Source of the DNA: Cristatella mucedo
Lineage: Eukaryota; Bryozoa; Phylactolaemata; Cristatellidae
Direction: 5' to 3'
Assembly (NCBI GenBank): GCA_009760855.2
Contig: WPIO01000168.1
Coordinates: 55,001 to 119,000 of the forward strand
DNA length: 64,000 bases
Part shown: in pieces, positions 40,166 to 51,476 of the stretch
How the letters are laid out: every line of letters starts with the position of its first letter
Numbering within the stretch: the first letter of the stretch is position 1
Notes under the pieces: model-generated
Seen by the model: the letters and a program-made list of their open reading frames with translations, nothing else
Told to the model about the DNA's origin: nothing
Databases searched by the model: none
Position numbers and translations under genes: made by a program

Positions 40166-40245
40166 AATAAAAATAATAATGCACTTGATAAAGCACCCTT
40201 AGAGAAATCAATTTCTCTCTAGGCGGTTTACATTTGCTGATGACG
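40166..40245 (-). mobile_element. LINE-A 3' tail
   Basis: 'AATAATAATGCACTTGATAAAGCACCCTTAGAGAAATCAATTTCTCTCTAGGCGG'. Confidence 0.85.
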
Positions 40246-40596
40246 CTGCACACGAACTGTAGCTACGACAGTTTGTGGTGCCTTTAACAGAACTCTTTGC
40301 ACTAACAGGCGTTGTACTATTGCAGCCTAGCTCATTAAAGTTCCGGTATATGCAGTAGGTTAGCAGCAGATCCGGTGATGCAGAAATTACAGATTCGTCT
40401 ACCTTTACACGTATCTATAAGTTCCAATAATTCTTTCTTGCCTACGATTCTGTCTTCGAACGATGCGATTACCGAAGTCTCGAAAAAGTAAGCTGAACTG
40501 AAAACTGAATTGAACGAGCTGATAGACTTTGCAAAACAGAAATTGCCAAACTTTTCAGCAGTTGATTGGTTAGTACGTAATGTGATGTAATACAAC
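40246..40596. other. No recognisable feature
   Basis: A - frame at 40335-40655 runs partly into the LINE-A tail and has no recognised domain. Confidence 0.35.
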
Positions 40597-40668
40597 GTGC
40601 CTTTAAAGCGCCAAGAAAAACACCGAGTTCTCAGAGGGCGCTTTATCGAATGCATTGTTTTAGTTATT
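40597..40668 (+). mobile_element. LINE-A 3' tail
   Basis: 'CCTTTAAAGCGCCAAGAAAAACACCGAGTTCTCAGAGGGCGCTTTATCGAATGCATTG'. Confidence 0.85.
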
Positions 40669-41570
40669 ATCTCCGTCCCAAACTCCTACCGGACAACGTA
40701 GCCGTTGCCCCATAATAGCGTTGTGTAGCGCAATCCCAGCTGAAGCGTTTTTGGTACCCAAAAAATGGTTCATCTCATGATTAAACGAAGTGACTAGCAT
40801 AGCTGAGTATTAGGAGAGCAGCAGAGATAGTGAATAGCATGGAATATATCCGCCGGAAGCAGCCGGAAAAGATAGGCCATAGTCGCCAGCAGGTGAGTAG
40901 GTTTTGTTGTTTAAGAGCCGTGGAAGCAAGTTCCTAAATATTGCAGATGCATATTATTATTATCAGTATTATTATTATTTTATTGTTATATTAATCTAGC
41001 TATCATATAAAATACTGCAGAGATACTTGGCGAACCAAAGCTTCCGAAGCGGAGGCCTTTAAGTTGAATAGCGAACAGCTAACTTGTTGTATATAAGAGA
41101 CTGCAGGGCACGAGGAGGCTGAAAGTGGTTCAGGAGTTCAGCCAGGTATGGACGGGCGAAGCTGTGGTGGGCCTTATATGTCAGCGTAAGAACTATGCTC
41201 TGTAACCCTCGATCGGCCGACAACCATTCTAACTCTTTTAGCAAAGGTGATACGTGGTCAAACATCCGGGATGTGCGTAATAGCCTTGAGGCCATGTGCA
41301 TAGCCGGCTGCAGTAGTCTAGTGTCTTTTTTGGTATAGGACACTTAAAGAGAGTTGCAATAATCTAGACAAAACAGGAGGGATGACATATTTAAATTTTT
41401 TGCCTGCCACCATGGATGACAAATCTCAAAATTAGATAGGGAATGGACGTAATTGATAGCATTGGAAGCAGTATTCTAACGGAGGTTTCTCAAATGAGGC
41501 AAATGTCGAAGGCGAAAAATATACTTCAAGCACATTGCGAGGGGAGCACAACAGCATCACCTATTAGAAG
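40669..41570 (-). mobile_element. LINE-B degenerate copy with AT-rich insertion
   Basis: Starts at the 3' UTR (ATCTCCGTCCCAAACTCC) and runs to the region before the C-terminal domain (GAGGGGAGCACAACAGCATCACCTATTAGAAG at about 41540). The frame at 41059-41343 keeps MFDHVSPLLKELEWL. An AT-rich block (about 40945-40997) interrupts it at the same point as in the scrap at 24480. Confidence 0.82.
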
Positions 41571-41599
41571 GAATAGGCCTCCAAGCGATAAATACGTGA

Positions 41600-42053
41600 T
41601 AGAAACTGATTCAAACGATGGCCCATGTGATTCATTAGCCTCAGGGCAAGTCCTAGCGACTCTCGAAAAAGCAACACTAAACCAAGAGAACATGGGTAGA
41701 GTATCCCTGCTTGTTTTTCTCAATATTTCAGCAGCTTTAGATACTATCGATCACCAAGTCTTTCTTGAGTGCCTCTCATCACGCCTGGGTATTACTGTCA
41801 CTGCATTGCAATGGTTTGGTCTTATCTCAAAATGGAAGTCTTCATAATATTGACGACATCTTTAGAATAAATAAAATGTGCAAAAACGCACCTATTTAAC
41901 ACAGCAATTAGTGGGTCCCTGTTATTCAACCTTTATGTATTTATGCTCGGTGACAGTGGGCAGGTTGCTACCAACAATTCTTGCATGCTGAACCTGTGCT
42001 TGTTATTCCTGACCAGTGTTATTCTTGCAGCTTATCGATTCTGCTATCACTAA
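41600..42053 (+). mobile_element. LINE-A fragments (RT motif A, then 3' UTR)
   Basis: 41640-41850 encodes MGRVSLLVFLNISAALDTID (motif A region). At about 41878 it jumps to the 3' UTR (CGCACCTATTTAACACAGC) and stops at CACTAA (42048-42053), where a second insertion begins. The same UTR resumes at 43332. Confidence 0.82.
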
Positions 42054-43331
42054 TAATAATAATAATCATAATAATCATAATGCACTTTATAAAGCGCCCT
42101 CAGAAAACTTAATCTCTCTCTAGGCGCTTTACATTTACTGCAAAGGGAAATGCGATTTAATGGTGAGTAATATCATGCTTGATAAACAAACAAAATAAAT
42201 AACACGATTAGGGGTGACATGCACAGGGTCAGCATGCAAATGTGGTTAGTGGCAGCATACACAGTGTCAGCAAGCATAAGCACATCAAGGACGAATCCCA
42301 GGGACCCACTAAATGGTGTCCTAAATAGGTGTGTTTTTAAGTTATTTTTTAAATGTGGTCAGGTCAGGGGGTGTTCTGACGTAAGTCGGGAGGGAGTTCC
42401 AGGCTTTGGGAGCATATGAACTAAATGCACGGTCTCCAAAAGATTTGAGGTTTGTACGGGGTATTTGCAGACTGTTGGATTCCGAAAAGTGGGTGGAACA
42501 ATGCTTGGCCTGATGGGGGAGTAGATCTGAGAGATAGGCTGGAGCCAAAGAATGAAGTGACCTAAAAGTGAGCGACAAAACCTTGAAGTCAATCCGTTGC
42601 TTGACTGGTAGCCAGTGCAGGTTGGCGAGAAGTGATGTGATGTGGCAACTGCGATGCTCACGACAGACAAGCCTAGCTGCAGAGTTTTGTACCAGCTGCA
42701 ATCGCCTGATCGCACATGCCAGTAGGCCAGTAAGCAGTGAGTTGCAGAAATCGAGACGGGATGTCACGAATGCATGGACCAACTTGAACGTGGTATCCTT
42801 ATCTGAACAAGGCCGAATTTTAGCAATGTTATGTAGCTGAAAATGGGCGGATTTGACTGTGGAGCTGATATGGTCGTCTAAAGAGAGGTCGCTTTGGAAC
42901 ATGACACCTTGATTTCGTGCTGATTCAACTGGAGATATGCTGGCAGAGCCAATTTTGAGAGTCAGCCTTTCAAATTTCTGAATCAAACTGGGTTTGATCA
43001 TAACTGGTAAGTTTTATCATCGTTTAGTTTTAGAAAATTTGCTGCCATCCATGTGCGGATGTCATCCATACATGCAGCAAGTGAGTTGAGAGAATTTGAG
43101 GTGCTCGAAGGCTGGGAGGGATCAAAGCAAAGGTACAACTGAGTGTCATCCGCATAGAAGTGAAAGCCTTGATTGTGCTTGGCAACTATAGATATAATTT
43201 ATTTATATAGTGCCCCAAGAGAACTTAATCTCTATTCAGGTGCTTTACATATGTTTCGGTGCTCTAGCCCACGACCTCAGTCAGACCTTGGTCGGGGAGA
43301 GCACCTTAACCGCTAGACCAAACCAGCTCGG
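42054..43331 (-). mobile_element. SINE-1/LINE-A chimeric insertion
   Basis: Read on -, a SINE-1 (43331-43189) is followed directly by LINE-A from mid-RT to the ATT tail (43188-42054). The LINE part holds a 220-codon open frame (42342-43001; LVHAFVTSRLDFCNSLLTGL, SARLVCREHRSCHIT, SFGDRAFSSYAPKAWNSLPT). CACTAA flanks the whole block (42048-42053 and 43332-43337), and the host LINE-A UTR is continuous around it. This fits a single integration of a template-switched chimera; two successive events are the alternative. Confidence 0.75.
43189..43331 (-). mobile_element. SINE-1 copy (part of chimera)
   Basis: Reverse orientation. The tail 'TATATAGTGCCCCAAGAGAACTTAATCTCTATTCAGGTGC' comes first, then a B-box region with GCTCTAGCCC and the A box as CCGCTAGACCA (about 43310-43320), ending CCAGCTCGGC. 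Confidence 0.88.
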
Positions 43332-43337
43332 CACTAA

Positions 43338-43435
43338 CCATTCATTCGTGTTTCCATTGCAGCAAATTCAATGATCCTAGGAAGTGATTGAGTGCCTTGA
43401 GGGAGATTTATCGAGTGAATTGTTATTATTATTAT
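43338..43435 (+). mobile_element. LINE-A tail (continuation of 41600-42053)
   Basis: 'CCATTCATTCGTGTTTCCATTGCAGC...GAGTGCCTTGAGGGAGATTTATCGAGTGAATTG', then ATT repeats. Confidence 0.85.
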
Positions 43436-43439
43436 TAAT

Positions 43440-44990
43440 GGGCTGTAATCTACGGCAACGGTCTGTCTTCTACCCAAATCCGGCTTAAACTAACTACAGA
43501 TTGGTACTTCAATGTTCTAATTGTCAAGGCACATTATGTTAACTGTGTGTGCAGATACTGTCAGCGTAATTTGAGCGTTCCATCTTAGGGCATGCATGGT
43601 AATTCGCGGCCATTGCTCGGCTTCGATTCCAATCCGTTTTAATTTGATCAGGAAGTGGCTGCTCTAGATGTCAATCAATAACACGAATTAGTAAAGCGTC
43701 CTTTCGTGTGCTGCTACGTGTGTACTACTCCATGGACTCAATCAAAAAGGACAACGAGACGTTGTTGTGTCCAAAGATTTTCATCTGGATCTACATGCAT
43801 CCGTGATAGAATGCCAGAAACCAGGTCACAAACGAAGCAAGTGTATCAAGAGATCCAATCGCAATAGCAGCAATAGTAACTATCAAATAGAGCCTGGAAG
43901 AATACTTTCCATGGCCAAGTAAACGGTTGAATGAGTGTGCCAGCCAGTATTAGGACGATCAAGCTTTAAATGAAAACTGAGATTTGAAGATGCGAGTATT
44001 GGTTGCTGCAGGCAAAAACTGCTAATGACTGCTTGTTCAGATAATCTACTAATTTTGTCGGCTTGAGTGATCTTGCGGAGGTATAACCACTACGAAACGT
44101 AAATAATTCAAGTAACTTTATATAACAGTTAAACAACTTAAAATTTCATTCTCTAGTCGCAAGAGAGAAACGTGTCATTATTATACGTTTCTGCACATGT
44201 TCACGATGACCCTGTGCATTTCACTCGCAATCATGTAATACTTGACCACATTGAGCATGCTATGGCTTACCATCTGATCATACTCCCTTGCCACCATATG
44301 CAAAGTGTCTCGAAAAAGATTTAGATATCAGATGCTGCTATACAGTTATATGATTGTTTCTCTTGTCTTTATCACAACATGGATAATACAGCAGGCAACT
44401 TTCAGCCGAATCGGTCACAGGCCTACAGATGCTCGCGGCCAGTGCTTGTACTCACCACTAGGGGCAGAAAGTGTCTGCCAGAGAGCGGTGGTGGTAAGGC
44501 TCATAACGGATACCATAGCCAGATCCTAAGGCAGAGAGCAATTACCCGGTCTGTATTTATACATCCAGCTGCTTGTCGGCTTTGATTTTTACCGAGGACA
44601 CTTAATTAGTGTGCTTGGTTCTAATCAATGTTCGTCAGTCAAGCTCATAGTCCACAATCTCCTGTCATGACACAATTTCTTAAAACATGTCTGGATATTT
44701 GATCGGTTGAAGGCTCGTAGTGCCCGGGTCTTCTTCAACAGACCTCAGTCTGCAGATAAAGTAATTGAAGCTTTATAGCTTCACTTCGGCATCAATAGCC
44801 GGTTGGTGCATTTGAGCACTGCGAATGATGATACGTTTTCGTTGTCACGTGCAGGAAACTGGTGAAAGGGACATCTTGCAACTACAGGCAGAGGAGAAAA
44901 TGAGAGAAAACAGGAGAGAAAGACTGATGAGTCGAAACAGGAAACCGGAAATGAACCGGTTATGCATGTGGTACTGCAGTATACCTGTGG
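43440..44990 (+). repeat. Unit R copy 2
   Basis: About 1.55 kb, uninterrupted. From 'GGGCTGTAATCTACGGCAACGG' to the AACCGGTTATGCATG region. It aligns along its length with copy 3 (53870-55395) and with both halves of copy 1. The left flank is a LINE-A tail in all three. Confidence 0.9.
44379..44493 (+). CDS. Candidate first exon in unit R, copy 2
   Basis: Same 115-nt ATG-to-donor structure as 34867-34981, differing by one residue (MDNTAG). Donor GTG|GTAAGG, phase 1. The gene is unknown. Confidence 0.35.
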
Positions 44991-45059
44991 TGTGACAGTA
45001 TCGAAGCGTATGCTTCCGCTTCGCTTGCTCGGGTTTGCTTCAGGTTCTTCAGAATCTGG

Positions 45060-45250
45060 GAGCCACCGAGCTACGCTCAGGACTCTAGAAGCCAGTGAGG
45101 AATATGCAGCGGAAGCCTTAGAATCTGGGAGTCAGTGAGCAAGTGAAGCAGAACGTAGAGACTCTCGAAGCTAGAGAACGATATGCAGCTGAAGCCCCAG
45201 AATATAGGAGTCAGCGAGCAAGCGAATCTAATGCTGGAGGCTCTATGAGC
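45060..45250 (+). repeat. Degenerate ~66-bp tandem repeat, coding-like
   Basis: About three units of the form 'GACTCT.GAAGC.AG.GA..ATATGCAGC.GAAGCC..AGAAT.TGGGAGTCAG.GAGCAA'. In one frame the last units read VETLEARERYAAEAPEYRSQRAS. Charged repeats of this type occur in some mobile-element proteins, but I cannot assign it. Confidence 0.5.
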
Positions 45251-45725
45251 AAATCCAGCAGAGACACTTTACCCATGTGTGGATTCATAAATAGGTCATC
45301 GTACACCATAAGCATTGCTGACTTTGTTGAGTGATTAGCTCTAAAGCCAGACTTGAACTTACTAGCGAGATTTGAAGTTTCAATATATGAGTCCAGCTGG
45401 TCTACAAAAATCCGTTACAGTGTTTTTGATAATAATTTATAAAAGGAGACTGGTGGTAGTTGCTCAAGTTCTCTAGGTCTAGTGTGGCTTTCTTGAAAAG
45501 TGGCCCGACTACAGCTTTTCGAAAGGTGTTTGAACTTGACCTGAGGCTAATGACATATTAGTGATGTTAGTTATGCATGGCAGCAGCAGATCAATGCAAC
45601 GTAGGAGCAGGATGGAGGGAATAATGTCCAGGAGACTTGCTGTCTTCTTTGATGAGGATATGAATTGCTTGACGCGATCACTAGTGACCTGCCATGGTCT
45701 GCAATGGAGACACTGAGGTGCAGCC
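45250..45725 (-). mobile_element. LINE-A fragment between endonuclease and RT
   Basis: On - it encodes SDRVKQFISSSKKTASLLDI and CIDLLLPCITNITNMSLASG (the pre-RT linker common to CR1/L2 elements), then FKKATLDLENLSN and the start of RT. It lies exactly in the gap where unit P/R copy 3 has different sequence, so it is a later insertion. Confidence 0.85.
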
Positions 45726-46042
45726 TTCTTTGCTTCAATTAGGAAGGCATGCTCGACTATATCATAATAATAATAACAATAATAATAACAAGCAATGACT
45801 CTTGTGTCTGAAGCCAAGCAGGATTATTATGGCAACTCTAATAAACAGGATACTGCTGAAGAAGAGTTCAATTAATTGCTTGTTGACTGTGCCACACTGC
45901 TAATTTAGAATGAACGAGAATTTACATGCATTAAACCATTTATTTATTATCAGCAGCCAGCTTTCCCACAACAGTAAATGCAACTTAGTATCCTCAAAAA
46001 TGCAAGTGCACGAGTGTAGCAAATAAACCGTGCAATACTAAA

Positions 46043-46079
<37 letters not shown>

Positions 46080-46123
46080 CTATATATATATATATTAAAC
46101 TATTCAAACATTGCTACTTATTA
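45726..46123. repeat. Unit P copy 1, 3' flank with (TA)n
   Basis: Aligns with 55616-55972 (GAAGCCAAGCAGGATTATTATGGCAACTC, TTATTATCAGCAGCCAGCTTTCCC). The TA run at 46046-46096 is much longer than its counterpart at 55921-55943. Confidence 0.85.
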
Positions 46124-47564
46124 TCAGGTGGAGCTGCTGACTGGGTAGGCGGTCGCTTGACATGGAATGTCCTTTTCACTAAAGCTAATGACTGCTAGGA
46201 CGCTCTGCTTTCCTTTAGCCAGCGACAGAGCATACAGTCCTTCTCCTGCATGGCTGCCACATGCTAAGACTTGCTTCACGTGCTGACCGTCATCGATTCT
46301 GATTGCCGTCACGACGTGACTGACACACACAGCCATGTAGAGCACGCGTCCAAATGGCTGAAGGCAGACGTCCATGACCTTGCTGCTTGGCTCGTGTCGC
46401 CAGAGTATGTCGCCAGAGTGACTGTAGCCGTCCACCACATACTCTTCTCTCCCGTCGCTGAGCTTGACTGCACAGCTGCTGGATGTGACGACTATTTGAG
46501 CCGTTACTGCAACGCTGCATATGTTGTACTCCAGCTTACGTCGGTACAGCTCTGTACCACAGCACAGTTTCACGAGGCCCAGCTGAGGGCCACTCACCCA
46601 ACTGTTAGTTTCACTGTCTACTCTATCCTCACATGCAGCTAGGAGGTCACCGTGGACGGTGAGTCGCCTTGCAGGTGACTGCAGCACAGCGACAAGCTTG
46701 TCTTCAAGCCAGGCACCGTCGCTGGCAGAGCTGCGTCGCAGCAGCACGATGAACTTCGAAGCAGTCAAGCCGACAGCCGCTCGACCGTCGTCTAGCACGT
46801 CCACCGTGCGGACACTCTCGTCTCCTCCTCCTTTTCTCGTCGGCCTCCAGCAGTGCAGCTCCTTCCCACTCGTGTCGCACTCCTTCAGTCCGTGCTCCAT
46901 AGCAGCCACTAGCAGAGTGCCTTCATCTGTGACAGCCACGTCCCAGCAGCAGTGAGGGTACAGCCAGCTGCCAGACGCTGGACCAAACGACAGGGGAAAA
47001 GTGGAGTTTGCTGAGCTACAAAATAAGTCGTACAGATAAGATAATAATACATTAAATATAAAAAATAAGATATTAAGTGAGCAGATAAGAATTTTCAAGC
47101 GCTGCCAGAAGCTGGGTCAAACGACAGATACAAAGTAAAGTTACAAAAAAAAAAAGAATTAAAAAATAAAAAATGCAATGAAGACAATAATCTCTAAACG
47201 GCTAAAACATATTCAAAACTCTTCCCAAAAATTTAACGAGCTAACAACCAGCATTGGCTAGCTATATAATTGGTAGGTCAACAGCTAAAGGCAAGAAATA
47301 AAATGTCAATACTTGCTAAATATAAATAGAATGTTTAGGAGTAGAATGATTAGGAGCAGAATGAACGGCCAGAGAGTAAAAAAAAGTCGAGGTCATGAGT
47401 CAGTGATAATATATCTACTGCATATCGATAGATACCTAAAGGCACCAGTCCATTTTTACATTTAAACGTTTCTTTGAAGGTGACTACGCTTTAATTTTAA
47501 ACTTTTCTTTAACACACCAGTCGTACAAGTCAAGGTACACAAGCAAAGGACATTACCTTAGCAT
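46124..47564 (-). CDS. Unit P gene copy 1: 299-residue unknown, beta-propeller-like
   Basis: Two exons on -. Exon 1 ends ATG CTA AG at 47564-47557 (donor GTAATG). Exon 2 is 47015-46124 (acceptor TTTTGTAG, stop TGA). Together they make 900 nt without interruption. Repeating 'WDVAVTDEGTLLVAA', 'RTVDVLDDGRAAVGL', 'ARRLTVHGDLLAACE', 'NICSVAVTAQIVVTSS', 'VVDGYSHSGDILWRHE' and 'VMDVCLQPFGRVLYMAV' segments look like beta-propeller blades (NHL- or WD-like), but no signature is decisive. No signal peptide or membrane segment. A duplicate at 55973-57341 is frameshifted. The protein might instead be part of a retained gene family. Confidence 0.65.
47016..47556 (-). other. Intron of unit P gene copy 1
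   Basis: 541-bp AT-rich intron with GT-AG borders. The copy-2 counterpart is 468 bp and much more diverged than the exons. Confidence 0.65.
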
Positions 47565-47697
47565 GAAAGTCGTTAGATTAAACGTACAAAAATTTTCACA
47601 GCAGTAACAGCTTTCTAGTACCACAACAAAAGCATGACTCCAGAACAAACGCCACAGCTACTGCCATCTTCGGTTACTGCCTCGTTCCAGTATTGGA

Positions 47698-47716
47698 CAC
47701 GTGACTTCCGGTTGCC
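47698..47716 (-). promoter_or_regulatory. Promoter block of unit P gene copy 1
   Basis: CACGTG (47698-47703), ACTTCCGGT (47704-47712; ETS-type ACCGGAAGT on -) and GTTGCC (47711-47716; RFX-like half site) are packed together about 130 bases upstream of the start codon. The same 19 bases are intact at 57502-57520 while flanks have diverged. Confidence 0.6.
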
Positions 47717-47802
47717 GAAAGCCACACCGGAAACCAACGGAGCAGGCGGAACCACCCAATTAGAAAACAGTAATGCATTTATAACCATGCGAGTGGTGAC
47801 CG

Positions 47803-48047
47803 AAATTCCAAGAAAACATCAGCTATTGCTTCATAATATTTGGAGCAAATACTAATTAATGAATAGTGCAGAACGTTCGAAGTAATTGGTTATTACCTGC
47901 AGGTAGGCTGATTTAGAACTCACATAAATTCCGAGAAAACAGTACTATTGCTTCGTAATATTTGGAGCAAATACTAATTTATGAATAGTTCAGAACATTC
48001 GACGTAATTGGTTATTACCTGCAGGTTGGCTGATTTAGAACTCAGAT
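47803..48047. repeat. 123-bp tandem duplication
   Basis: 'AAATTCC.AGAAAAC' at 47803 recurs at 47926. The copies share 'TAATATTTGGAGCAAATACTAATT', 'GTAATTGGTTATTACCTGCAGGT' and 'TGATTTAGAACTCA'. An AT-rich stretch follows to about 48125. Confidence 0.93.
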
Positions 48048-48152
48048 TAATATATTAGTATTATATATTATTATTATATTATATTTTTATTATTATATTA
48101 TTAATACATTAATATGTTATTCCGGTAGCAATAGTGCTTCTGTTTCACTACT

Positions 48153-48300
48153 TGCAGAGCTGGTTTGGTCTAGCAGTTAAGGTGCTCGCCCCGACCAAGG
48201 TCAGGCTGAGGTCGTGGGCTCGAGCCCCGAGGCATATGTGAAGAGCTTGAATAGACATTAATTTCTCTTGGGGTGCTATACAAATGCAGGAAAGCCTTAC
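48153..48300 (+). mobile_element. SINE-1 copy
   Basis: A box TGGTCTAGCAG (about 48167) and B box GGCTCGAGCCC (about 48219), then 'GAAGAGCTTGAATAGACATTAATTTCTCTTGGGGTGCTATACAAATG'. Adjacent to the LINE-B copy. Confidence 0.9.
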
Positions 48301-48319
48301 TATATATATATATAGCAGG

Positions 48320-49090
48320 GAAGCTTAACTGGAGAGATGTCTGCCTCTACAGCTAGCCATCACATCCGATCCCTATCCAAGATTAGAAGCTGTCTCCCAC
48401 AGTGGCTTGTAAAAAATTTAACTAGCTCTTTAGTTCTGTCTCGGCTTGATTATTGTAATTCCCTTTTGGCTGGGCTGCCAAAGAAAGCTATTATGCCACT
48501 ACAGCGGACTATGAATTTGGCTGCAAGGCTGGTCTTCAAGTCCCAGCGGTTTGAGCACGTATCTCCTTTGCTGAAAGAGCTAGAATGGTTGCCGGTTGAG
48601 CAAAGGATACAGAGCAAAGTTATTACGCTGACCCACAAGGCCCGCCACGGCTTGGCTCCTTCGTACCTAGCTGAACTGCTGCATCAGTTTCAGCCTGTTC
48701 GCGCCCTCAGGTCCTGTGTGGACAATAAATTAGCTGTCCCATTCCTCCGCTTAAAGACAATTGGCGACAGAAGCTTTAGCTCTGCAGGTCCTAGACTGTG
48801 GAACTCGCTTCCACAATTCTTACGCAACAACATCTACTCTCCAACTGCCGACTATGGCACATCTTTTTCAGCCGTCCTGAGCTGCTACTTCTATGCTACT
48901 CACTACTTCAACTGCTCTCCTGACTCTGCTATGCTTCCCACTTTCTCTTTGTTGCGTGAGACGAAGTCCGTTGGCTACCGAACGGGTACCGAAAGCCGCT
49001 TAGGCTGTGAGTGGGCTATACAAAACTCTCCTACGTAACACCCACATGGTCTTTATGACTTTGTGGAGTTACTGACGGAGATACATGCCA
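48320..49090 (+). mobile_element. LINE-B C-terminal fragment with intact frame
   Basis: The frame 48337-49038 (233 codons) is unbroken: SLVLSRLDYCNSLLAGLPKK, ARLVFKSQRFEHVSPLLKEL, HGLAPSYLAELLHQFQPV, SFSSAGPRLWNSLPQFLRNN. The 3' UTR (ACACCCACATGGTCTTTATGACTTTGTGG) ends 'GACGGAGATACATG'. Good reference for the LINE-B end; 5'-truncated. Confidence 0.93.
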
Positions 49091-49219
49091 CCTCTGGAGA
49101 GAGGCTGGCTATCTCAACCACCAGCAATAAGCAGCAAAAGATTACAACTGCAAACCTGCACAACCTTATATTATTGCCCACTAATTAGCTGATACCCGGA
49201 GCTAAAGGCAGGCAGAAAA
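49091..49219. other. Spacer
   Basis: Nothing recognised. Confidence 0.4.
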
Positions 49220-50320
49220 CTCAGTGCCACCTTTTCTCATTATGGGTCATTTAAACATTTACTGCTATGAATTATCTGATGCATTCAGCACCAAATTTTG
49301 TGCACTGACTGACTCTTTGTCTCTTGTGGCTCACGTGCATTGCCTTCCATCTAGGGTCATGATCTTGACAAATGTCTCCTACAAGTGCATGCTATTCTCA
49401 CCAAGTATTCCCAACTTTGCTTATCTGACCACATGCAGATACTATTCAGTTTATGCCGTATGCAAATATTTTCTTCTTCTAAAAATACTTGTGAATCAAA
49501 AAACCTCACGAACCTTGACGTCTATGATGTCCATGCGAAAATTGTATCTAGGACTCGACTGCTCAATCCACCTTCCGACCTGTCACCCACTTATAGATTG
49601 CTTTCACACCACACTAGCAGACATGCTCTACTAGTTTGTTACTCTGAATAGGCACACTGTGTGCCTTCACCCTGACGGCCTATGTTTTACTGCATAAATT
49701 AAACTAGCTACGTCAACGTAGCCGAAGCTTCAAAAAAGTATACCAAACGACGGGACTTGCTGTTCATCATCACGAGGCATACGAGGACTAATTCCGCTCG
49801 GGTTCTCTTCTCCGGTTCTTATCAAAGACACTAAAATGAGTAGTGACAAGACTGGCTGAACCCGTTTACTGAAACTTCACCCCATCCTAGCCCGCTCAAG
49901 TGCGGTTTTAGAGCTAATCATCCTACATAGTTAGCGTTGCATCAGGCATATAATGAATGATATACTTAGGAATGAAGACATCGGTTGAATCTCTCTGCAT
50001 TTTCCTCTATCTTTCGGAAGGTTAATACTATTGATCCCCAAACCCTTCTTAAGTGTCTCTTAACTCGCCTGGGCAAATGTGGCACTGCACTGAGCTGTTC
50101 AGGTCTTGTGTCAGTGGGAGACTCCGGAATGTTGACGGAAATGGACACAGGTCATTCAAGGAACCTCTGAGGTATGGAATACTTCAGCACTCTGCTCTTG
50201 GTAAAAGCAATTTCTTATTAAGGATAAGTTCATTTTCCTGGTTTATACTTTCAGTCTTTTCCATGTGATCGCTAGGCTCAAACTAGGCTTTCACTTTTTA
50301 TCTTAATATATATTTATTTG
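49220..50320 (+). mobile_element. LINE-A endonuclease to RT start, degenerate
   Basis: The frame 49224-49634 starts FLIMGHLNIYCYELSDAFST, a decayed 'GDFNIH' endonuclease motif (D lost), then TDSLSLVAHVH. Later words (CACTAAAATGAGTAGTGACAAGACTGGCTGAAC; ATACTATTGATCCCCAAACCC) show the RT beginning. It ends in an AT-rich stretch at about 50320. Confidence 0.8.
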
Positions 50321-50353
50321 CGCCAATTTTAACGCCATTCGTTCAATTGGTCA

Positions 50354-51476
50354 GTGTACAATATCAAGGAATGCGTTGTTTGGCGTTCATCCCAAGACTT
50401 ACCCTGTCAAGAAAGCGACACTACACCAAGAAACCTTGAGCAACTACCGCCTAGTCTAGTTTTCTTATTAAGTACACTAGAACGAGTCGTGGCAGACCAG
50501 CTGAACTCATATATTGAAACTTCCAACGTGGCTAGTTAGTTCCAGTCTGGATTTAGAGCTAATCATTCTTCAGAATTAGCATTGCTTAGGGTGAACAAAG
50601 GCCCTACTTAGGAATGCAGACATGGGTCGATTATCCCTGCTTGCTTTTTACTCGATCTTTCTGCAGCTTTAGATACTATCGATCACCAAGTCCTTCAACG
50701 CCTCTCATATAGCCTGGTCATTACTGACACTGCACTGCAAGCTTCGGGTTCCAACTCAATGGGAGTCCCCAGAGTATTGATGTGAATGGACCAAGATCAT
50801 TCAAAGAGCCTTTGAAGCAATATGGGAAACCTCAGAGCTCCATGCTTTGTCCCGTTCATTTCATGGTTTATACTCTTCTTCTTGCCGATATAACTTCAAG
50901 CACAATCTAGGCCTTCACTTGAATGTGGACGAAACTCAGTTGTACCTTTGCTTTGAAAATTCTCAGCCTCCCAACATTTCGATTTCTTTCAGCTCCCTTG
51001 CTGTGTGTATTGGTGACGTCTGCACATGAATGACCGAAAATTTTCATAAAAGGAATGAGCATAAAATCAAAGCAGTAATTCAAAGCTGCACGTGTGATTT
51101 AGTAACTAAAAAAACTAATGCACAGAATCGTCTTTTCCGGCATATCTTCAATTGAACTTGCACGAAATCTATCTGTAATGTTCCAAAGTGACCTTTCGTT
51201 TGAAGACCACATCAGCACTACAATGAAGTCCACCTAGTTTCACCTACATAACATTGCTAAAATGTGGCATTCTTTAGACAGGGATACCACATCTAAATAT
51301 TTCCGTGCATTTAGACATCCTGTTCTCACTTCTGTAATTTACTGGTAGCTGGTCAACGGGCCTGTGCAGTCGCGTGCTAATAGTAGGTGCAAAACTTTAC
51401 GAACTAAAGACAAGGTTTAGCTATGTTCTTCCACAGACTTGAAATTATTCTCGACTTGCTTCACGACATTTCCTGA
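50354..51476 (+). mobile_element. LINE-A host copy, left part
   Basis: RT from 'CTAGAACGAGTCGTGGCAGACCAGCTGAACTC' through motifs A-C in broken frames to 'CTTCACGACATTTCCTGATT', where an inverted LINE-A is inserted. Continues at 53029. Confidence 0.85.

Noticed and set aside
44926-44945. CTGATGAGTCGAAAC in unit R (also about 55321) looks like a hammerhead ribozyme core (CUGAUGA...GAAA).
   Set aside because: Only GTC separates the two core boxes, so no stem II can form, and the flanks do not give stems I and III with a cleavage triplet.
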